A stretch of 64,000 bases of DNA, from positions 9,082,746 through 9,146,745 of the forward strand of contig CM036160.1 of assembly GCA_020631735.1 (NCBI GenBank). Reading direction: 5' to 3'. The notes beneath the pieces were generated by a model. It was not told where the DNA came from. It saw only the letters and a list, made by a program, of their open reading frames with translations, and did no database searches. Shown one piece after another: positions 11,361 to 22,191 of the stretch (its first letter is position 1; every line of letters starts with the position of its first letter). The stretch comes from Saccharum officinarum (taxonomy: Eukaryota; Streptophyta; Magnoliopsida; Poales; Poaceae). The translations under genes were made by a program, and so were the position numbers.

Positions 11361-12084
11361 ATCAGCACCGAGAAAAACAAAAGAAAAAAGGGGGAAAAGA
11401 GGGGGGAAAGGGGAAAATGGATGTGGTGGGGGGCGCTGCTGTCGACCCCGTGACCCTGTAACACCCTGGTGTTAAGCATGCATTAAGCATTTGTAAACCA
11501 TGAGCATAAGCATCACTATGCATATCATTTCATGTGAGTGTTTGTTTTAGTTAATAAAATGCTCTGTTGTTTAGTGCCTTGCTTCAAGTAGCACAAGTGC
11601 TTGATGTTTGACCACTAAAATAACTTAGAAATATTTAGGACGCAATTTGGAGCAAAGTTTATATTCATAGTTTTACCAAATTATGCTTTTAAAATAATCT
11701 TTTAAAATTAGGGATTTGAATTAAATTAACTTTAATTCTCTAATTCAAAATCTAATTGGAATTGGCCTTTGCTCCTTTTGGCAAAGTTGTAGAGCATAAA
11801 ATTTTGAGCAACTTTTATTTTTGGGTCATGACTTAAAACTATTTTGAAATTGTTCAAAATTCATGTTGTGCATTGTTATTTGGAAAATAAAAAAGAAAAA
11901 GCTTTTCTTTTTCTAAATGGGCCGCCGCTTCTCTTTCGGCCCGCCAGCTGAAGCCGGCCCAGCGCCGCGCACGCGCCGCTCCCGCGCGCCCGTGCCGCAC
12001 CCGCGTGCCGTGGCCCACCGCCCGTAGAGCTCGGCTGCACATGGCCGGAGTACGGCCGGCGAGGCCAGGTAGCACTGACGCCCC

Positions 12085-13907
12085 TGTAAGGTCCAAATGG
12101 CTAGAGGGAGGGTGAATAGCCTATTTAAAAATCTACAAGCTTCACTAAGCAACCACGTTAGTATAAAAGATAGCTAAGCTAATTCTAGCACTAGCTCAAC
12201 TACACAATGCAAGTCACCTATACAATTCTAGTGAAGCAAGGCTATGATCTTAAAACACACCAACAAGACTAAGTCACTAAGCTACTTACTCCTATGTGAT
12301 AAAAGCTACACTAAGCAAACTACGCTAGAATTAGTACAAGAAAGTAAAGAGCAAGTGACTTGATTCTTATACCAACGATGTAGAGAAGTAATACACTCGA
12401 AGAATCAATCACAATGATTAACCACAAGAGAAATCCTTGGCAAAGAGATGACACAAGATTTTTTTACCGAGGTTCACTTGCTTCCCGACAAGCTACTCCT
12501 CGTTGTGGCGACGCACCCACCTGTCGGTTCGCGAGCTAATCGACTATCAAGAGTCGAGCCCTCGGCGGACACCGCACAACCGCACATAAGATAGGGATCC
12601 TCCAAGCCACGAGCTCCACTAGACTATCCAATTTGTGAACTCCTGCGGGGAAGGATCAAGAACCCCTTACAACACTCGGTGAGGGCTCCAACAATCTTCA
12701 ATTATGAGCTCAATCACCTCCGCTGCTCCAAGTCGTCTACCGTGTCAGGAAACACGGAAGAGTAACAACAAATCTGCAGCAACTCGAAGATCAAGTGCCT
12801 CTAGAATGCAACTCTCAAGTAATGCACTTGAATCTCACTCGAGATGTGCAACTAAGCAAAGAGATAAGTGGATGAGTTGTTCTCTAGCTCAAAGGATGTC
12901 TCTAGGTCTCAAAATATGCAAGAGTTTCCCTCAAACCCCGGATATCTTCTATTTATAGCGAAGGGGTACGCAGCTAGCCATTACCGGACGACGCAGTGCA
13001 AAACGTACTGATCGGACGCACCTGTCAGGGTGACCGGACGCGTCCGGTCATTACAGGACAAGCGTGAACAGTGCGCGTCAGAAGTAATCATTGCTATGAC
13101 CGGACACGCTCCAGCGTTTGACCGGACGCGCTGCACCCGACGTCCGGTCGGAGTCCAGAGAGCTCCCACCACGACCGGACGCGTCTGATAGCACGTGACC
13201 GGACGCGCCCCGCGTCCGATCGGATCTTCGACCAGCTGTGCCCCTCTGGTGCCTGACCGGACGCTCCGGTTCCGTGAGGGACCGGACGTGCCAGTTAGAA
13301 ACCCTAGCACCTGACGTTTGACTGCAGCGAAGAACTGACCGAACGCGTCCGGTCAAACCGTGACCGCGTCCGGTCACCACAGTGACCGCTGTTCGCCTCT
13401 GTTTCTTCTCCGACTTCGCAAAAGTGCTAACACCACTAAGTGTACACCATCATGTACATGTGTGTTAGCATTTTATAAATATTTTCAAGACGATATGTTA
13501 GCTCTCTACTAGATCCTAATGCATATGCTCAAGACATTGATCTAGTGGCACTTGATTCCTGAGCTAACCGTGATTGCCCCTCTTGATAGTCGGCTATGTA
13601 TCCTAAACCTAGTCAATCACTTCTCTACTTATCTTAGACCGGCAAAAGGAAAACCCTATGGTTGTACCTTTGCCTTGCGCTCTTAGATCATTCTCCTCCA
13701 CTTGATCATCAAGTCCATCATTTTATGTGCATCTCCATCATGATCATCATTTCATGTCCATGCACCATCTCTTTGTGATCTTGTGGCCACCACTCCTTGC
13801 CACACACACCTTCATCACATGTGTTGCTTATGCCTAACTCAAAACACTTAACACATGGCATTATCAACTTGGTGTCATTAATTACCAAAACAAAACTTGG
13901 GCTTTCA
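12085..13907 (-). mobile_element. Copia (Sirevirus-like) solo LTR nested in the chromovirus LTR
   Basis: 1.82 kb, TGTAAGGTCC..GGGCTTTCA, with a perfect 5-bp TSD GCCCC (12080-12084 and 13908-13912). Start, end and middle (a cluster of GACCGGACGCG motifs at about 12983-13385) match the LTRs of the complete Copia element at 36512. It is a shorter, diverged relative. Orientation is inferred from that element, whose genes read on the minus strand when its LTR reads TGTAAGG on the plus strand. Confidence 0.85.
12983..13385. repeat. cluster of GACCGGACGCG palindromic motifs
   Basis: About a dozen copies of the ACCGGACGCG core in both orientations within 400 bp, including GACCGGACGCGTCCGGTC-like palindromes. 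The same kind of cluster sits at the same relative place in the LTRs at 36512 and 45432. Confidence 0.85.
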
Positions 13908-15547
13908 GCCCCGCCTTAGTTCGCCCGCCTGCCCGAGCTCACTCTCCTCCATCCATTCTGCCCTCATCCTCACCATTTTGAAAAGTCGAGCGGCTGCTCT
14001 ACTGCTGCCCACCGTCGTGCCACACATCAGTGTCGTGCTCCGCCTTCGATGCACCTCGCCTTGATTTGGCTCACGTCCGTGTCCGCCATCTTCTTCTCGT
14101 CCTCGCCGTGCTATTGTTGCTCGTGTCGGCAAGGTGAGAGGCCAGATTTGGCCGGCTCCTTTTCCACCGCCACTCATCGGAGTTGGGCTCCGCGTCGGCA
14201 GCGTCGCTCCGCTCCCCCTCCTTCTCCATCATCTTTGCGCGAGCACCTCGCCGTAGCTCGTAGATGCTTGCAAGCCGCTCCTAACGCCTCACCGTGGCCA
14301 CGGACGGCGGGAACTCCGCCATGCCGCGCCGTCGCTCACCGGTGCACCCTGCTGTAGTAGCTAGGGTTCATCTCCATCGACGTTTTCTACAGCGTTGGGT
14401 TCACGACACCGTGGGGAAGCAATTGGTACCGGCCGCACCACCGGAGGGCTTGCCGCCGGCGAGAACCGACCGACGGAGCTCCTCCCCTCCTCTGTGCAGC
14501 TGACCGATGGGGCCCGGTCGGCTCTCACGGCCTAGCTGCAGCGCCTGGGTGTGGATCTAGGTGAACGCCGTGGGGTGCACGTAGCGATTTCAGCCGGTTG
14601 GATTTTCAGAAATAAAAGAAAATGATTCCAGAAATTGTTTAAATGCTTAGAAAATTCATATCTCGGTGATTAGTGGTCAAAAAATTATGAAACAAATTTT
14701 GTTAGGTTTCTTGTGAGTAGATCTACAGTATAAAATTATTGCATGTCATTTTTGTGATACTTTTCTGTATAGTTTTATTTAATTCTTGAAATTGTTGTAA
14801 TCTTAGAAAATGCATAACTAATTCTGTGCATGTCTGAAAAATATCGCTCCAATTTTGTTGATCTCCTTATGTGATGTACTTTCTGTGAAAGATATATGAC
14901 CTGCATGTTCTGTGGAAAAACGTGGCTAAGTAATTTTGGTGGATTAAATGCTGACTTCTTGTAAAATTGCTAGGGCCAAAAATATGAATAATACATGCAT
15001 ATGAAACTTTGTCTACAGTGTTCCTATGATATATAGATTATGGGGAAAATATGAAATCTGTTGTTTGATACTTTTCATAGTGCAAAGTATTTTTCATGTG
15101 CTTAATTGCTATGCTTTTTGCCTTTTTAGTATAGGCTGTTATAATTATCCAATTGAAGTGAAAATTTTATGATAGACTCCAGTAGATATAATGAAGCTAC
15201 TGTAAGTTTCTCAGATTTTTATGAGCTTAGGAAATATAGGGTATTGTTCAAGCCTTGTTTAAAATAGAATTAATTAAGATTCCTTAATGCATGTTTAGTT
15301 AAAATGTGTTGCTTTGGTGTATCTTTGAAGCACTAAATAACCAGCTGGTATGATTACATATTAATGATGTGTGATATGTATGCATGTCTTGTTTGTCACA
15401 TGCTTTATTTTACCGGAGAGGAGATTTGTACCTACTCGGTAAAATAGAAATGAAATTGCTCATCTACATGCAAGCATTTATGCTCATCATACCTCATTCC
15501 ATCCTATGCACGACTTTTATAATCACACATACCTATGCATCATACAG

Positions 15548-15726
15548 GATTGCAGGAGAAAGTTCCGGTAGTGGTGCCAGAAGAGCAGGCGGGAGCAGAT
15601 CTGCAGGAGATCCAGACACAGAAGGTGTCCGAGGCTAAGGAGCCAGGCGAGGAACTCTCGGAGTGCGTGGACCACCAGCCTAGCTCATTCGAAAGAGGCA
15701 AGCCCTGGAGCATTCTAATTCTCCTA
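15548..15726 (+). CDS. exon-like block A in the chromovirus solo LTR
   Basis: It begins right after an acceptor-like CATACAG and ends before GT (CTA|GTTTAT). It is open throughout and encodes an acidic peptide ending GEELSECVDHQPSSFERGKP. The homologous block at 30945-31117 encodes GEELPECPDHCPSSFERGKP. Over the 22 codons from this Gly (through GKPxS), seven differences are synonymous and four change the residue, while the surrounding DNA is much less conserved. I infer a protein-coding exon of unknown function. Confidence 0.5.
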
Positions 15727-16098
15727 GTTTATAAAGCAATTAACTATATATAAGATATATAAGTTATATGTATATTGTTGCATTACGTTATAGGAGTTGA
15801 GTAAAACCGTTGATGCATATATTATATCCTTGTCTACTTTAACATATCTTACCCTGCTAGGTCTAGGACTAAGTTAAATGCTTAGCCCTACTTAGACTGG
15901 TAGCAGTCGGTGATTTTCTGTCACCGGCAAACTGTAGGTGGTTATCTAGATACTTAGCTATGGATGCTATCATGGAAATAACCAAGTGTTGATGGATAAA
16001 GGGAGACTGGGCAGAATAAGTAGTGGGCAACCAGGGTTCTAGGGTGCTTGTAGTTTCTGTCTGTGTCGGTTAAGGACCGATTGTTGCTCGTCCCTCTT

Positions 16099-16131
16099 GT
16101 CATGTTGAACGCATGCCTCACATTTAGCTGG
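16099..16131. other. 33-bp block identical in all three chromovirus LTRs
   Basis: A block from GTCATGTTGAACG to CATTTAGCTGG is identical here and at 31464-31496 and 52145-52177, although adjacent DNA is diverged. Stops in the surrounding frames argue against coding. Role unknown; it could be an RNA or regulatory element of the LTR. Confidence 0.6.
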
Positions 16132-16791
16132 TCGAATAAGTCGTTTCGACCGTAAAGACAGTGGCACTATTCAGGCCAGGATCTACATGGATGCGTGTAT
16201 TGGTGCTGATGGGGTATGACAGTGGCGCGAAGAGTGAGCCCAAGGGCAGGCGAGGCCTGATTCCTAGCAGTCGAGCGGTCCCGAGGTATTGCGGCTCTAG
16301 TTTGTTCCACGATGTTTACTAGAATAGTGTCATTGGTGACCTGTAGCTCGCTTGATCGGTGAGTGTGGTTTGTGTGAGGAATAAATCACTAACTGGTTAG
16401 GAATCGATTCGAATTGTTATCGTTCTTGGATAGTGAGTACTTGACTCGAACTATAGCATCATAGTAATGATGATGGAACACGGATGGTTATGTAGATTAT
16501 GTTGGAAATGCTAAAGCTGAGATGGTAACTTTGATGTTACTGCTTAATTAAGTGATTGCTTAGCATAGGTGCTTAACTAGATTAATAGGTTATAACAAAG
16601 ATGATGCAAAAGTATTTAAAATGGTTTATTCATGATAACTTATGCTTTTCACAAATGAGTCAAGCTAGCCCACTAAAAGAAAGTTTTGCATACTTCTTGG
16701 AGTCGCTTTATTTCCGTTTAAGGCATGTAAGTCTAGCTAAGTATATTCTCGTACTCAGAACTTTATTCCTATTGTTGTTGTAGATGGTCAG

Positions 16792-16845
16792 ATGTACTAT
16801 GGTTACTGCATCAACTGTCTGTACCCAGCGATGGACGATAACTAG
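16792..16845 (+). CDS. exon-like block B (last exon?) in the chromovirus solo LTR
   Basis: It encodes MYYGYCINCLYPAMDDN and a stop, directly after acceptor-like sequence (TTGTTGTAGATGGTCAG). The corresponding peptide at 32143-32196 is MYYGYCINCLYPAMGEA. The first 14 codons carry eight nucleotide differences and no amino-acid change, a strong sign of selection on the peptide. The CxxC pair (CINC) is kept. The exact splice site and the joining to block A are inferred; the phases fit if the acceptor is GGTCAG|ATG. Confidence 0.5.
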   Translation: MYYGYCINCLYPAMDDN

Positions 16846-17217
16846 GACTAAGGGCGTGGTCATTCCTTATGTCTCATCTACTGCTTTTGTGGGACTTGAT
16901 CATTATCTGGCGCTATATCTGAACTAAGTATGCGTGTGTGGTTTCTAAACCATTTGGTTCCACTACTTTATTATGAATTTGGTTGTAATAATTTTATGTT
17001 CTAAACTCTGATGTATTCGAAATGATGTTGCGAACTTTATGTAATATGTGACTGTGGTTGTTAAATTTGTACGATCTTGGCTTGTATGTTGGTTGGTTTG
17101 AAATCCTTCGTGATTTCATGAACTACCGGGTTTGTATGGATTCAAGTACGTTAATTTATCTACTTCGGCAAGTGATTTTCTTACTTAAGCTCGTATAAAT
17201 TGGTCGGTTTTGTTACA

Positions 17218-17700
17218 TACCCCATCTAGTGGAGCAGCTAGCGGCCATGGTCATGCTGATTGTTGCTGCCGCTGGACCATGGAAGGTCAGGCCACCGTCG
17301 TCAGATCTTACCGCCGCCACCGGACCTTAGATAGACGCGCCGCCGTTGGACCTTGGAAGAACGCGCCGCCATTGTCGAATCTTAGAAGATGCTCTGCCTC
17401 TGCAGGATTAAGCCGAGCTACCGCTGCTGGATCCGGATGGCCAAGCGGTCGTCGAGGGGACCACCCGGGGAGGGGGACCGGAGGAGGACTGAAGGACGAC
17501 GGGAGGAGGACCACGGGGAGAGGGCCACTCGTGCTCAAGGATGGGCATCGCGAAGTCGCCCTGACACGAGGTACAGGGTACAGGGTAGCAGTGACGGGAG
17601 AGGTGGGAAGAGGGCTAGCTAGGGTTTGGAGAGTAATATATACTACTAAGTCTAAGTGGGCTGTGGGTTGTAATTCTGCTTCTTGGGCCTCTTTGAGTAT
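17218..17700. other. GC-rich unassigned DNA
   Basis: It contains diverged tandem units around GCGCCGCC(G/A)TTGGACCTT (about 17300-17390) and long overlapping frames on both strands. No protein resemblance is seen. It is probably the interior of the older repeat interrupted by the solo LTR. Confidence 0.35.
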
Positions 17701-17845
17701 CTCGGTCATTCGGTTATTTCGGTTAACCGAGAGTCAGAACCGAATTAACCTAGTAAAATTCGGTTCTTGGAAACTGAGAACCGAACCAGTAACCAAATAT
17801 TTCGGTTTCAGTTAGTTCGGTTTCGATTTCGACTAGTTCGGTTTG
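17700..17845. repeat. CGGTT/AACCG-rich block, right
   Basis: Repeated TTCGGTT and AACCGAA, partner of the block at 11196-11360. Confidence 0.4.
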
Positions 17846-17852
17846 GTTTTTT

Positions 17853-18104
17853 GGCCCTTGTTTAGTTCCCAAAATATTTTGCAAAATATTTCAGATTCCC
17901 GTCACATCGAATCTTTAGACACGTGCATGAAGCATTAAATATAGATAAAAATAAAATTAATTACACAGTTTATTTGTAAATCACGAGACGAATCTTTTAA
18001 GCCTAATTAGTCCATGATCGGATAATAATTGTCAAATAACAACGAAAGTGTTACAATAACGCTACAGTTATATTTTGCAAAATATTTTGGGAACTAAACA
18101 GGGC
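17853..18104. mobile_element. Tourist-like MITE
   Basis: Starts GGCCCTTGTTTAGTTCCC and ends GGGAACTAAACAGGGC, well-preserved inverted ends with all family landmarks. Confidence 0.8.
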
Positions 18105-18293
18105 TTGGTTCTTGATTATTTTTTGCCAGGGTTAGTCAAACCGGCAGCAGCTGAATCAAATGGAGTACTAGCCGTTTATCTTTTGCATTGGTGTATAGTA
18201 CAGTCCAGATCGTCGGTGGATAGAAACGACGACAGTGGAATTCGTTGCATGTTTTTTCTAGGGGCTAGAGCTGGTCAAACGGAGGGACATGTA

Positions 18294-18535
18294 GGCTCCG
18301 TTTAGATGCCAAAAATTTTGCCAAAATTTTCAGATTTCTCGTCATATCGAAATTTTGAACACATGCATGAAGCATTAAATATAGATAAAAAATAAAACTA
18401 ATTACACAGTTTAGACGAAATGGACGATACAAATCTTTTAAGCCTAATTAGACCATAATTGAACAATATTTAACAAATAACAACGAAACTGCTACAGTAG
18501 CATTTCGCCAAAAATTTTGCCAACTAAACAGCCGC
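18294..18535. mobile_element. Tourist-like MITE
   Basis: Starts GGCTCCGTTTAGATGCC and ends CCAACTAAACAGCCGC, flanked by GTA on both sides. Close to the copy at 19527. Confidence 0.7.
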
Positions 18536-18790
18536 GTAGTAGTCTGAGCTGCTCAGCCTGCATCTGCATCTGCATGGGACGATATCTCCTACTCCTACTC
18601 CTACGAGCTGTCGTAGCTACGGAGTACTGCCTGACTGAAAGACTGAAACTCATGAATGCATGCGTCAGATCAGACATCGATCCCACACGCAGGCTGGCAG
18701 CAGCTCTGGTCACCACTCGCCACTCACCAGCGCAGGAGCTTGCAGTGCTGCGCATGGTTGAGATCCAGGACCTGAAGCCTGAAAGCCCGA

Positions 18791-19050
18791 GCCCTTGTTT
18801 AGTTCTCTCAGTTCTCCCCAAATTTCATTATGCAAAAAAAGGTTCCCTATCACATTAAAATATCGGTAAATGCATGGAGTACTAAATGTTGATGAAATCA
18901 AAAACTAATTGCACAGTTTTGTTGTACTTTGCGAGATAAACATTTTAAGCCTAGTTAGTCAAAATTTAGATATTTTTTACCAAATACAAACGAAATGCTA
19001 CAGGAATTCTGATACAGTGTTTTTCTCACTAATTCACCGAACTAGGCCCG
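18791..19050. mobile_element. Tourist-like MITE, second subfamily
   Basis: Starts GCCCTTGTTTAGTTCTC and ends CACCGAACTAGGCCCG, with the CATGGAGTACTAAATG landmark of the copy at 9551. Confidence 0.65.
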
Positions 19051-19099
19051 AATGAAGAAGAAAGAAGCGTAAAAAAACGTTTTTTTAAAAAGCTCCGTC

Positions 19100-19500
19100 C
19101 CATCCAAAAGGCAGGTGGGCGTTCGACCGGCGGAATCTTGGCTGAAACTGGTTGGTTTTACGAGAAAAAATATTGTTTAGCTGGTTCGATAAACAGTAAA
19201 ATTAGTGGGCAACCAGTCGGCTGGTCTGAAAACTTCGGATCAGCGAACAAGTCGCTAGAAAGAAGCGTAAAAGTGTTCGACAGTAGTAATAAAACAAATT
19301 AAACAAGTTTTCTGTAATCCGCGACACGAATTTATTAAACCTAATTAATTCATTATTAGCATATTTGTTATTGTAGCACTATATTATTAAATCATGAACT
19401 TATTAGCCTTAAAAAATTCATCTAATAAATTAATCATAATCTGTATAATTAATTATTTTTTAATCTATATTTAATAATCCATCAACATACGACCATAGGA
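19100..19500. mobile_element. decayed MITE pair
   Basis: About 19118-19252 resembles the CCTGTTCGCTT-type small MITEs (ends TTCGACCGG.. and ..CAGCGAACAAG). About 19310-19490 shares CACGAATTTATTAAACCTAATTAATTCATTATTAGCA-type sequence with the remnant at 24026. Both are too worn for firm borders. Confidence 0.4.
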
Positions 19501-19526
19501 CTACAGGACCGCGACTGCGTGCCTTG

Positions 19527-19769
19527 GGTCCAGTTTAGATCCAGAAAATTTTGCAAAAGAACAGTAGATTCTCTGTCACATCGAATCTTTGGACGCATGC
19601 ATGAAGCATTAAATATAGATAAAAAATAAAACTAATTACACAGTTTAGACAAAATGGACGAGACGAATCTTTTAAGCCTAATTAGATCATGATTGGACAC
19701 TAATTTCCAAATAACAACGAAAATGCTACAGTTGCATTTTACCAAAAAATTTGGCAACTAAACACGGCC
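19527..19769. mobile_element. Tourist-like MITE
   Basis: Starts GGTCCAGTTTAGATCC and ends GGCAACTAAACACGGCC, flanked by TTG on both sides (19524-19526 and 19770-19772). Confidence 0.7.
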
Positions 19770-20110
19770 TTGATCGATCATTAGTTGAGGACAGGACCCC
19801 ATCCATCAGACCACTCCAGACCATGGGCTCTGGCCTATACGGATCCGATATGTATAGTCCTGAAAAGACATGGCAGCTAGTATAGTACTTACGTGTCTAC
19901 GGAGTACGTGACGTAAGTGCACTGCTGCTGGATACCCATGATACGTGTACTATGTGTCTTCTTGAGTGTCGCTGGGTTTGTGCTGTCCAAAAAAAAATGT
20001 TTCCGTTATTTGCTTTCTTGCATGATTAGTATTACCATTTATTACTATTACTCTAGAGTTGAGGAAATACGAAAACCCATGGAAATTAACCACAAAAAGT
20101 TTTCAACATA

Positions 20111-20337
20111 CACCCTCCATCCCAAAATACATGACGTTTTTGACTTTTAGACATCTTTGTTTGATTATTTGTCTTATTCAAAATTTTTATAAAATATTAT
20201 TTATTTTGTTATGACTTATTTTATCATAAGATACTATTTCTTTTATCATTTGCTAAATAAAAAACTAACTAAATAAAACAATGGTCAAACATGATATCTA
20301 AAAGATAAAAGTGTCATATATTTTTGGACGGATGAAG
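20111..20337. mobile_element. Stowaway-like MITE, diverged
   Basis: Left end CACCCTCCATCCCAAAATA after TA; right end TTTTTGGACGGATGAAG. A degenerate Stowaway terminal pair. Confidence 0.55.
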
Positions 20338-20377
20338 TTTTTCTTAAGGCCAGTCTTAGTGAACGTGCTCAAAGGTA

Positions 20378-20520
20378 CTTCTTCCGTTCCAAATTATAAG
20401 TTGCTTTGACTTTTTGTTATATCTATTTTTTTTATGCATATAGATAAACAATATGTTTAGATACATAGCAAAATGGATGAACAAAAAATATTTAAATGAC
20501 TTATTATTTGGACGGGGGAG
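20378..20520. mobile_element. Stowaway-like MITE
   Basis: 143 bp, CTTCTTCCGTTCC..TTGGACGGGGGAG with TA on each side, the TSD typical of Tc1/mariner-derived Stowaway elements. Confidence 0.7.
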
Positions 20521-20872
20521 TATTAAATACCGCTCATAGCAGTTGTAATTGTGTGCAGGCAAAAGAAATGTAGGAGGATATATATATAAGCTGTACCGTT
20601 ACATGGTAACATTTTAAATACCACATTAGAATTATTAAACTAGCTAAGAGTTTTTATACTGCTCACTGAAGATGTCTCTGTTGCAACATCATTTTTCCAT
20701 CTCCACTCGTGGGTTTGAGAAAATATTTGTCCAAAAATTATTTGTTCTATGCATTAGAGCTGAAAGAGGTGCAATAGTGTAGCATGCCGCCTAGACAAGG
20801 ACTGTGGGAAGAAGTTAGGCCAAAAAAGAAAATTTGGGCAATTGAAACCACCATTTTGATAGCTCATAGATG
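20521..20872. other. intergenic DNA, nothing recognised
   Basis: AT-rich sequence with no ORF, repeat end or regulatory motif that I can support. Confidence 0.4.
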
Positions 20873-20886
20873 AAATTGAGCTAAAA

Positions 20887-21256
20887 GATGATCCCAATGA
20901 ATCAAACAACTGAACAGATCCTTGAAGCCTTCAGCTCCATCTGCCTTTCTTCATGGAGTTTGTCATCACTATGTGCTGGGCTATTTGGACATGTCGTAAC
21001 GATGTTATCTTCAGAAATATTGCAGCTTCGGTGCAGCACTGCAAGCAAGTTTTTAAGTCAGAGTTTGCTTTAGTTATACTAAGAGCAAAGCAGTCGTTAT
21101 ATTCTAATATTGATTTATGCCTAGAAGCTTATGTGTATTTTCTTCTATTTTTTCGTAACTTTCTATGTTTCACGAGACTAGTCCTCAGACCTTGTAACTA
21201 TTAAAATTTTAATAAATTCACAGTAAGGGGGTCAAACCCCTCCTGTTTCCCTAAAA
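20887..21256 (+). mobile_element. 5'-truncated LINE (3' end of ORF2)
   Basis: 370 bp bounded by a 14-bp direct repeat AAATTGAGCTAAAA (20873-20886 and 21257-21270), the variable-length TSD left by target-primed insertion. It encodes a C-terminal LINE peptide with MCWAIWTCRNDVIFRN and a FALVILRAK segment, as in plant L1-type ORF2 C-termini, then a short 3' tail ending CCCTAAAA. One frame change lies near the 5' end (about 20940). Dead on arrival, as 5'-truncated copies usually are. Confidence 0.75.
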
Positions 21257-21344
21257 AAATTGAGCTAAAAATGAAAAGTTTGAGGATCCAAGCAGTTACT
21301 ATTTAATGGTCGATAAACGAATTTGAGGATCCAAGCAGTTACTG

Positions 21345-21575
21345 TAGAACACTGTGCGACACTGTAGCATTTTGTTTTTATTTGGTAAAAATTATCCAAA
21401 CATTGACTAATTAGGCTCAAAACGTTTGTCTCGCAAAGTACAACAAAACTGTGTAATTAGTTTTTGATTTCATCTACATTTAATACTCCATGCATGTGCC
21501 AGTATTTTGATGTGATAGAAAATCTTCTTTTTGTATAGTAGAATTTAGGGAAATATTTGGGATCTAAACAGGGCC
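21345..21575. mobile_element. Tourist-like MITE, second subfamily, reverse orientation
   Basis: It contains CTCGCAAAGTACAACAAAACTGTG and TACTCCATGCATGTGCCAG in reverse relative to 9551, and ends TTGGGATCTAAACAGGGCC. A 42-bp duplication of TTTGAGGATCCAAGCAGTTACT precedes it (21279-21344), so the left border is approximate. Confidence 0.6.
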
Positions 21576-21687
21576 AAGGGAAGAAGGCGATCGATGGGAC
21601 TGCCTGCTATATGGCCGCGCTGAATGAATGAAGTCGCAGCTCGCTAGAAGGTGCATGCACGCCAGAATATTCCTTTGCACATGTACT

Positions 21688-22191
21688 GGGGCGTGTTTAG
21701 ATGAAAAAAAAAAAAAGAATTTTGCTATTGTAGCCCTTTCGTTTGTGTTGGACAATTAGTGTCCAATCATGGCTTAATTAGACTCAAAAGATTTGTCTCG
21801 TGATTTACAACCAAACTGTGTAATTAGTTACTCCCTCCGTCCAACAAAGCTGGCAAATATGGGATACGAGCTAGTCAAAATAACTCAAGTTTGACCAAGT
21901 TTATAGTAAATAGTATTAACATTTATGTCTCCAAATAAATTTATTATAAAAATATATTCTATAACTAATCTAATGATACTTATTTTGTATTATAAATATT
22001 AGTATTTTTTATATAAATTTAGTCAAAGTTCAAACTGTTTCACTTCTCGAAAAACGAGAATTGCATGTTTTTGTGGACGGAGGGAGTATTTCTTTTAACT
22101 ACATTAAATAATCCATGCATGTGCCTAAAGATTAATGTGATAGAGAAAGAATGTAAAAATTTGGAATTTGGAAGGGAAGTAAACTAGGCTT
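21688..22191. mobile_element. Tourist-like MITE split by a Stowaway MITE
   Basis: Left part starts GGGCGTGTTTAGATG, right part ends GTAAACTAGGC. The two halves join at the TA of the Stowaway at 21831-22086 (..GTAATTAGTTA | TTTCTTTTAAC..). Confidence 0.65.
21831..22086. mobile_element. Stowaway MITE nested in a Tourist-like MITE
   Basis: CTCCCTCCGTCC..GGACGGAGGGAG, perfect 12-bp inverted ends with TA on each side (21829-21830 and 22087-22088). Confidence 0.9.

Larger units (their letters stand above)
11457..17217 (+). mobile_element. solo LTR of a Tekay/Del-like Gypsy chromovirus, with nested insertion
   Basis: It starts TGTAACACCCTGGTGTTAA and ends GGTTTTGTTACA. Without the nested Copia solo LTR it is about 3.93 kb. 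Its order of landmarks matches the LTRs at 28705 and 49384: palindromic start, GC-rich zone, AT-rich zone, CATACAG|GA exon-like block, a conserved 33-bp block and a CAG|ATG block. It is clearly diverged from them. Flanks are GACCC on the left and TACCC on the right, an imperfect 5-bp duplication, as expected for an old insertion reduced to a solo LTR. The plus-strand call follows the landmark order. Confidence 0.8.

Noticed and set aside
13905..14510. GC-rich ORFs after the nested Copia solo LTR
   Set aside because: They lie in the GC-rich zone of the chromovirus solo LTR, with no homology or conserved frame.
17210..17815. 201-aa ORF with a possible gene
   Set aside because: It runs from the end of the solo LTR into a CGGTT repeat block, has no recognisable domain and is opposed by an equally long antisense frame.
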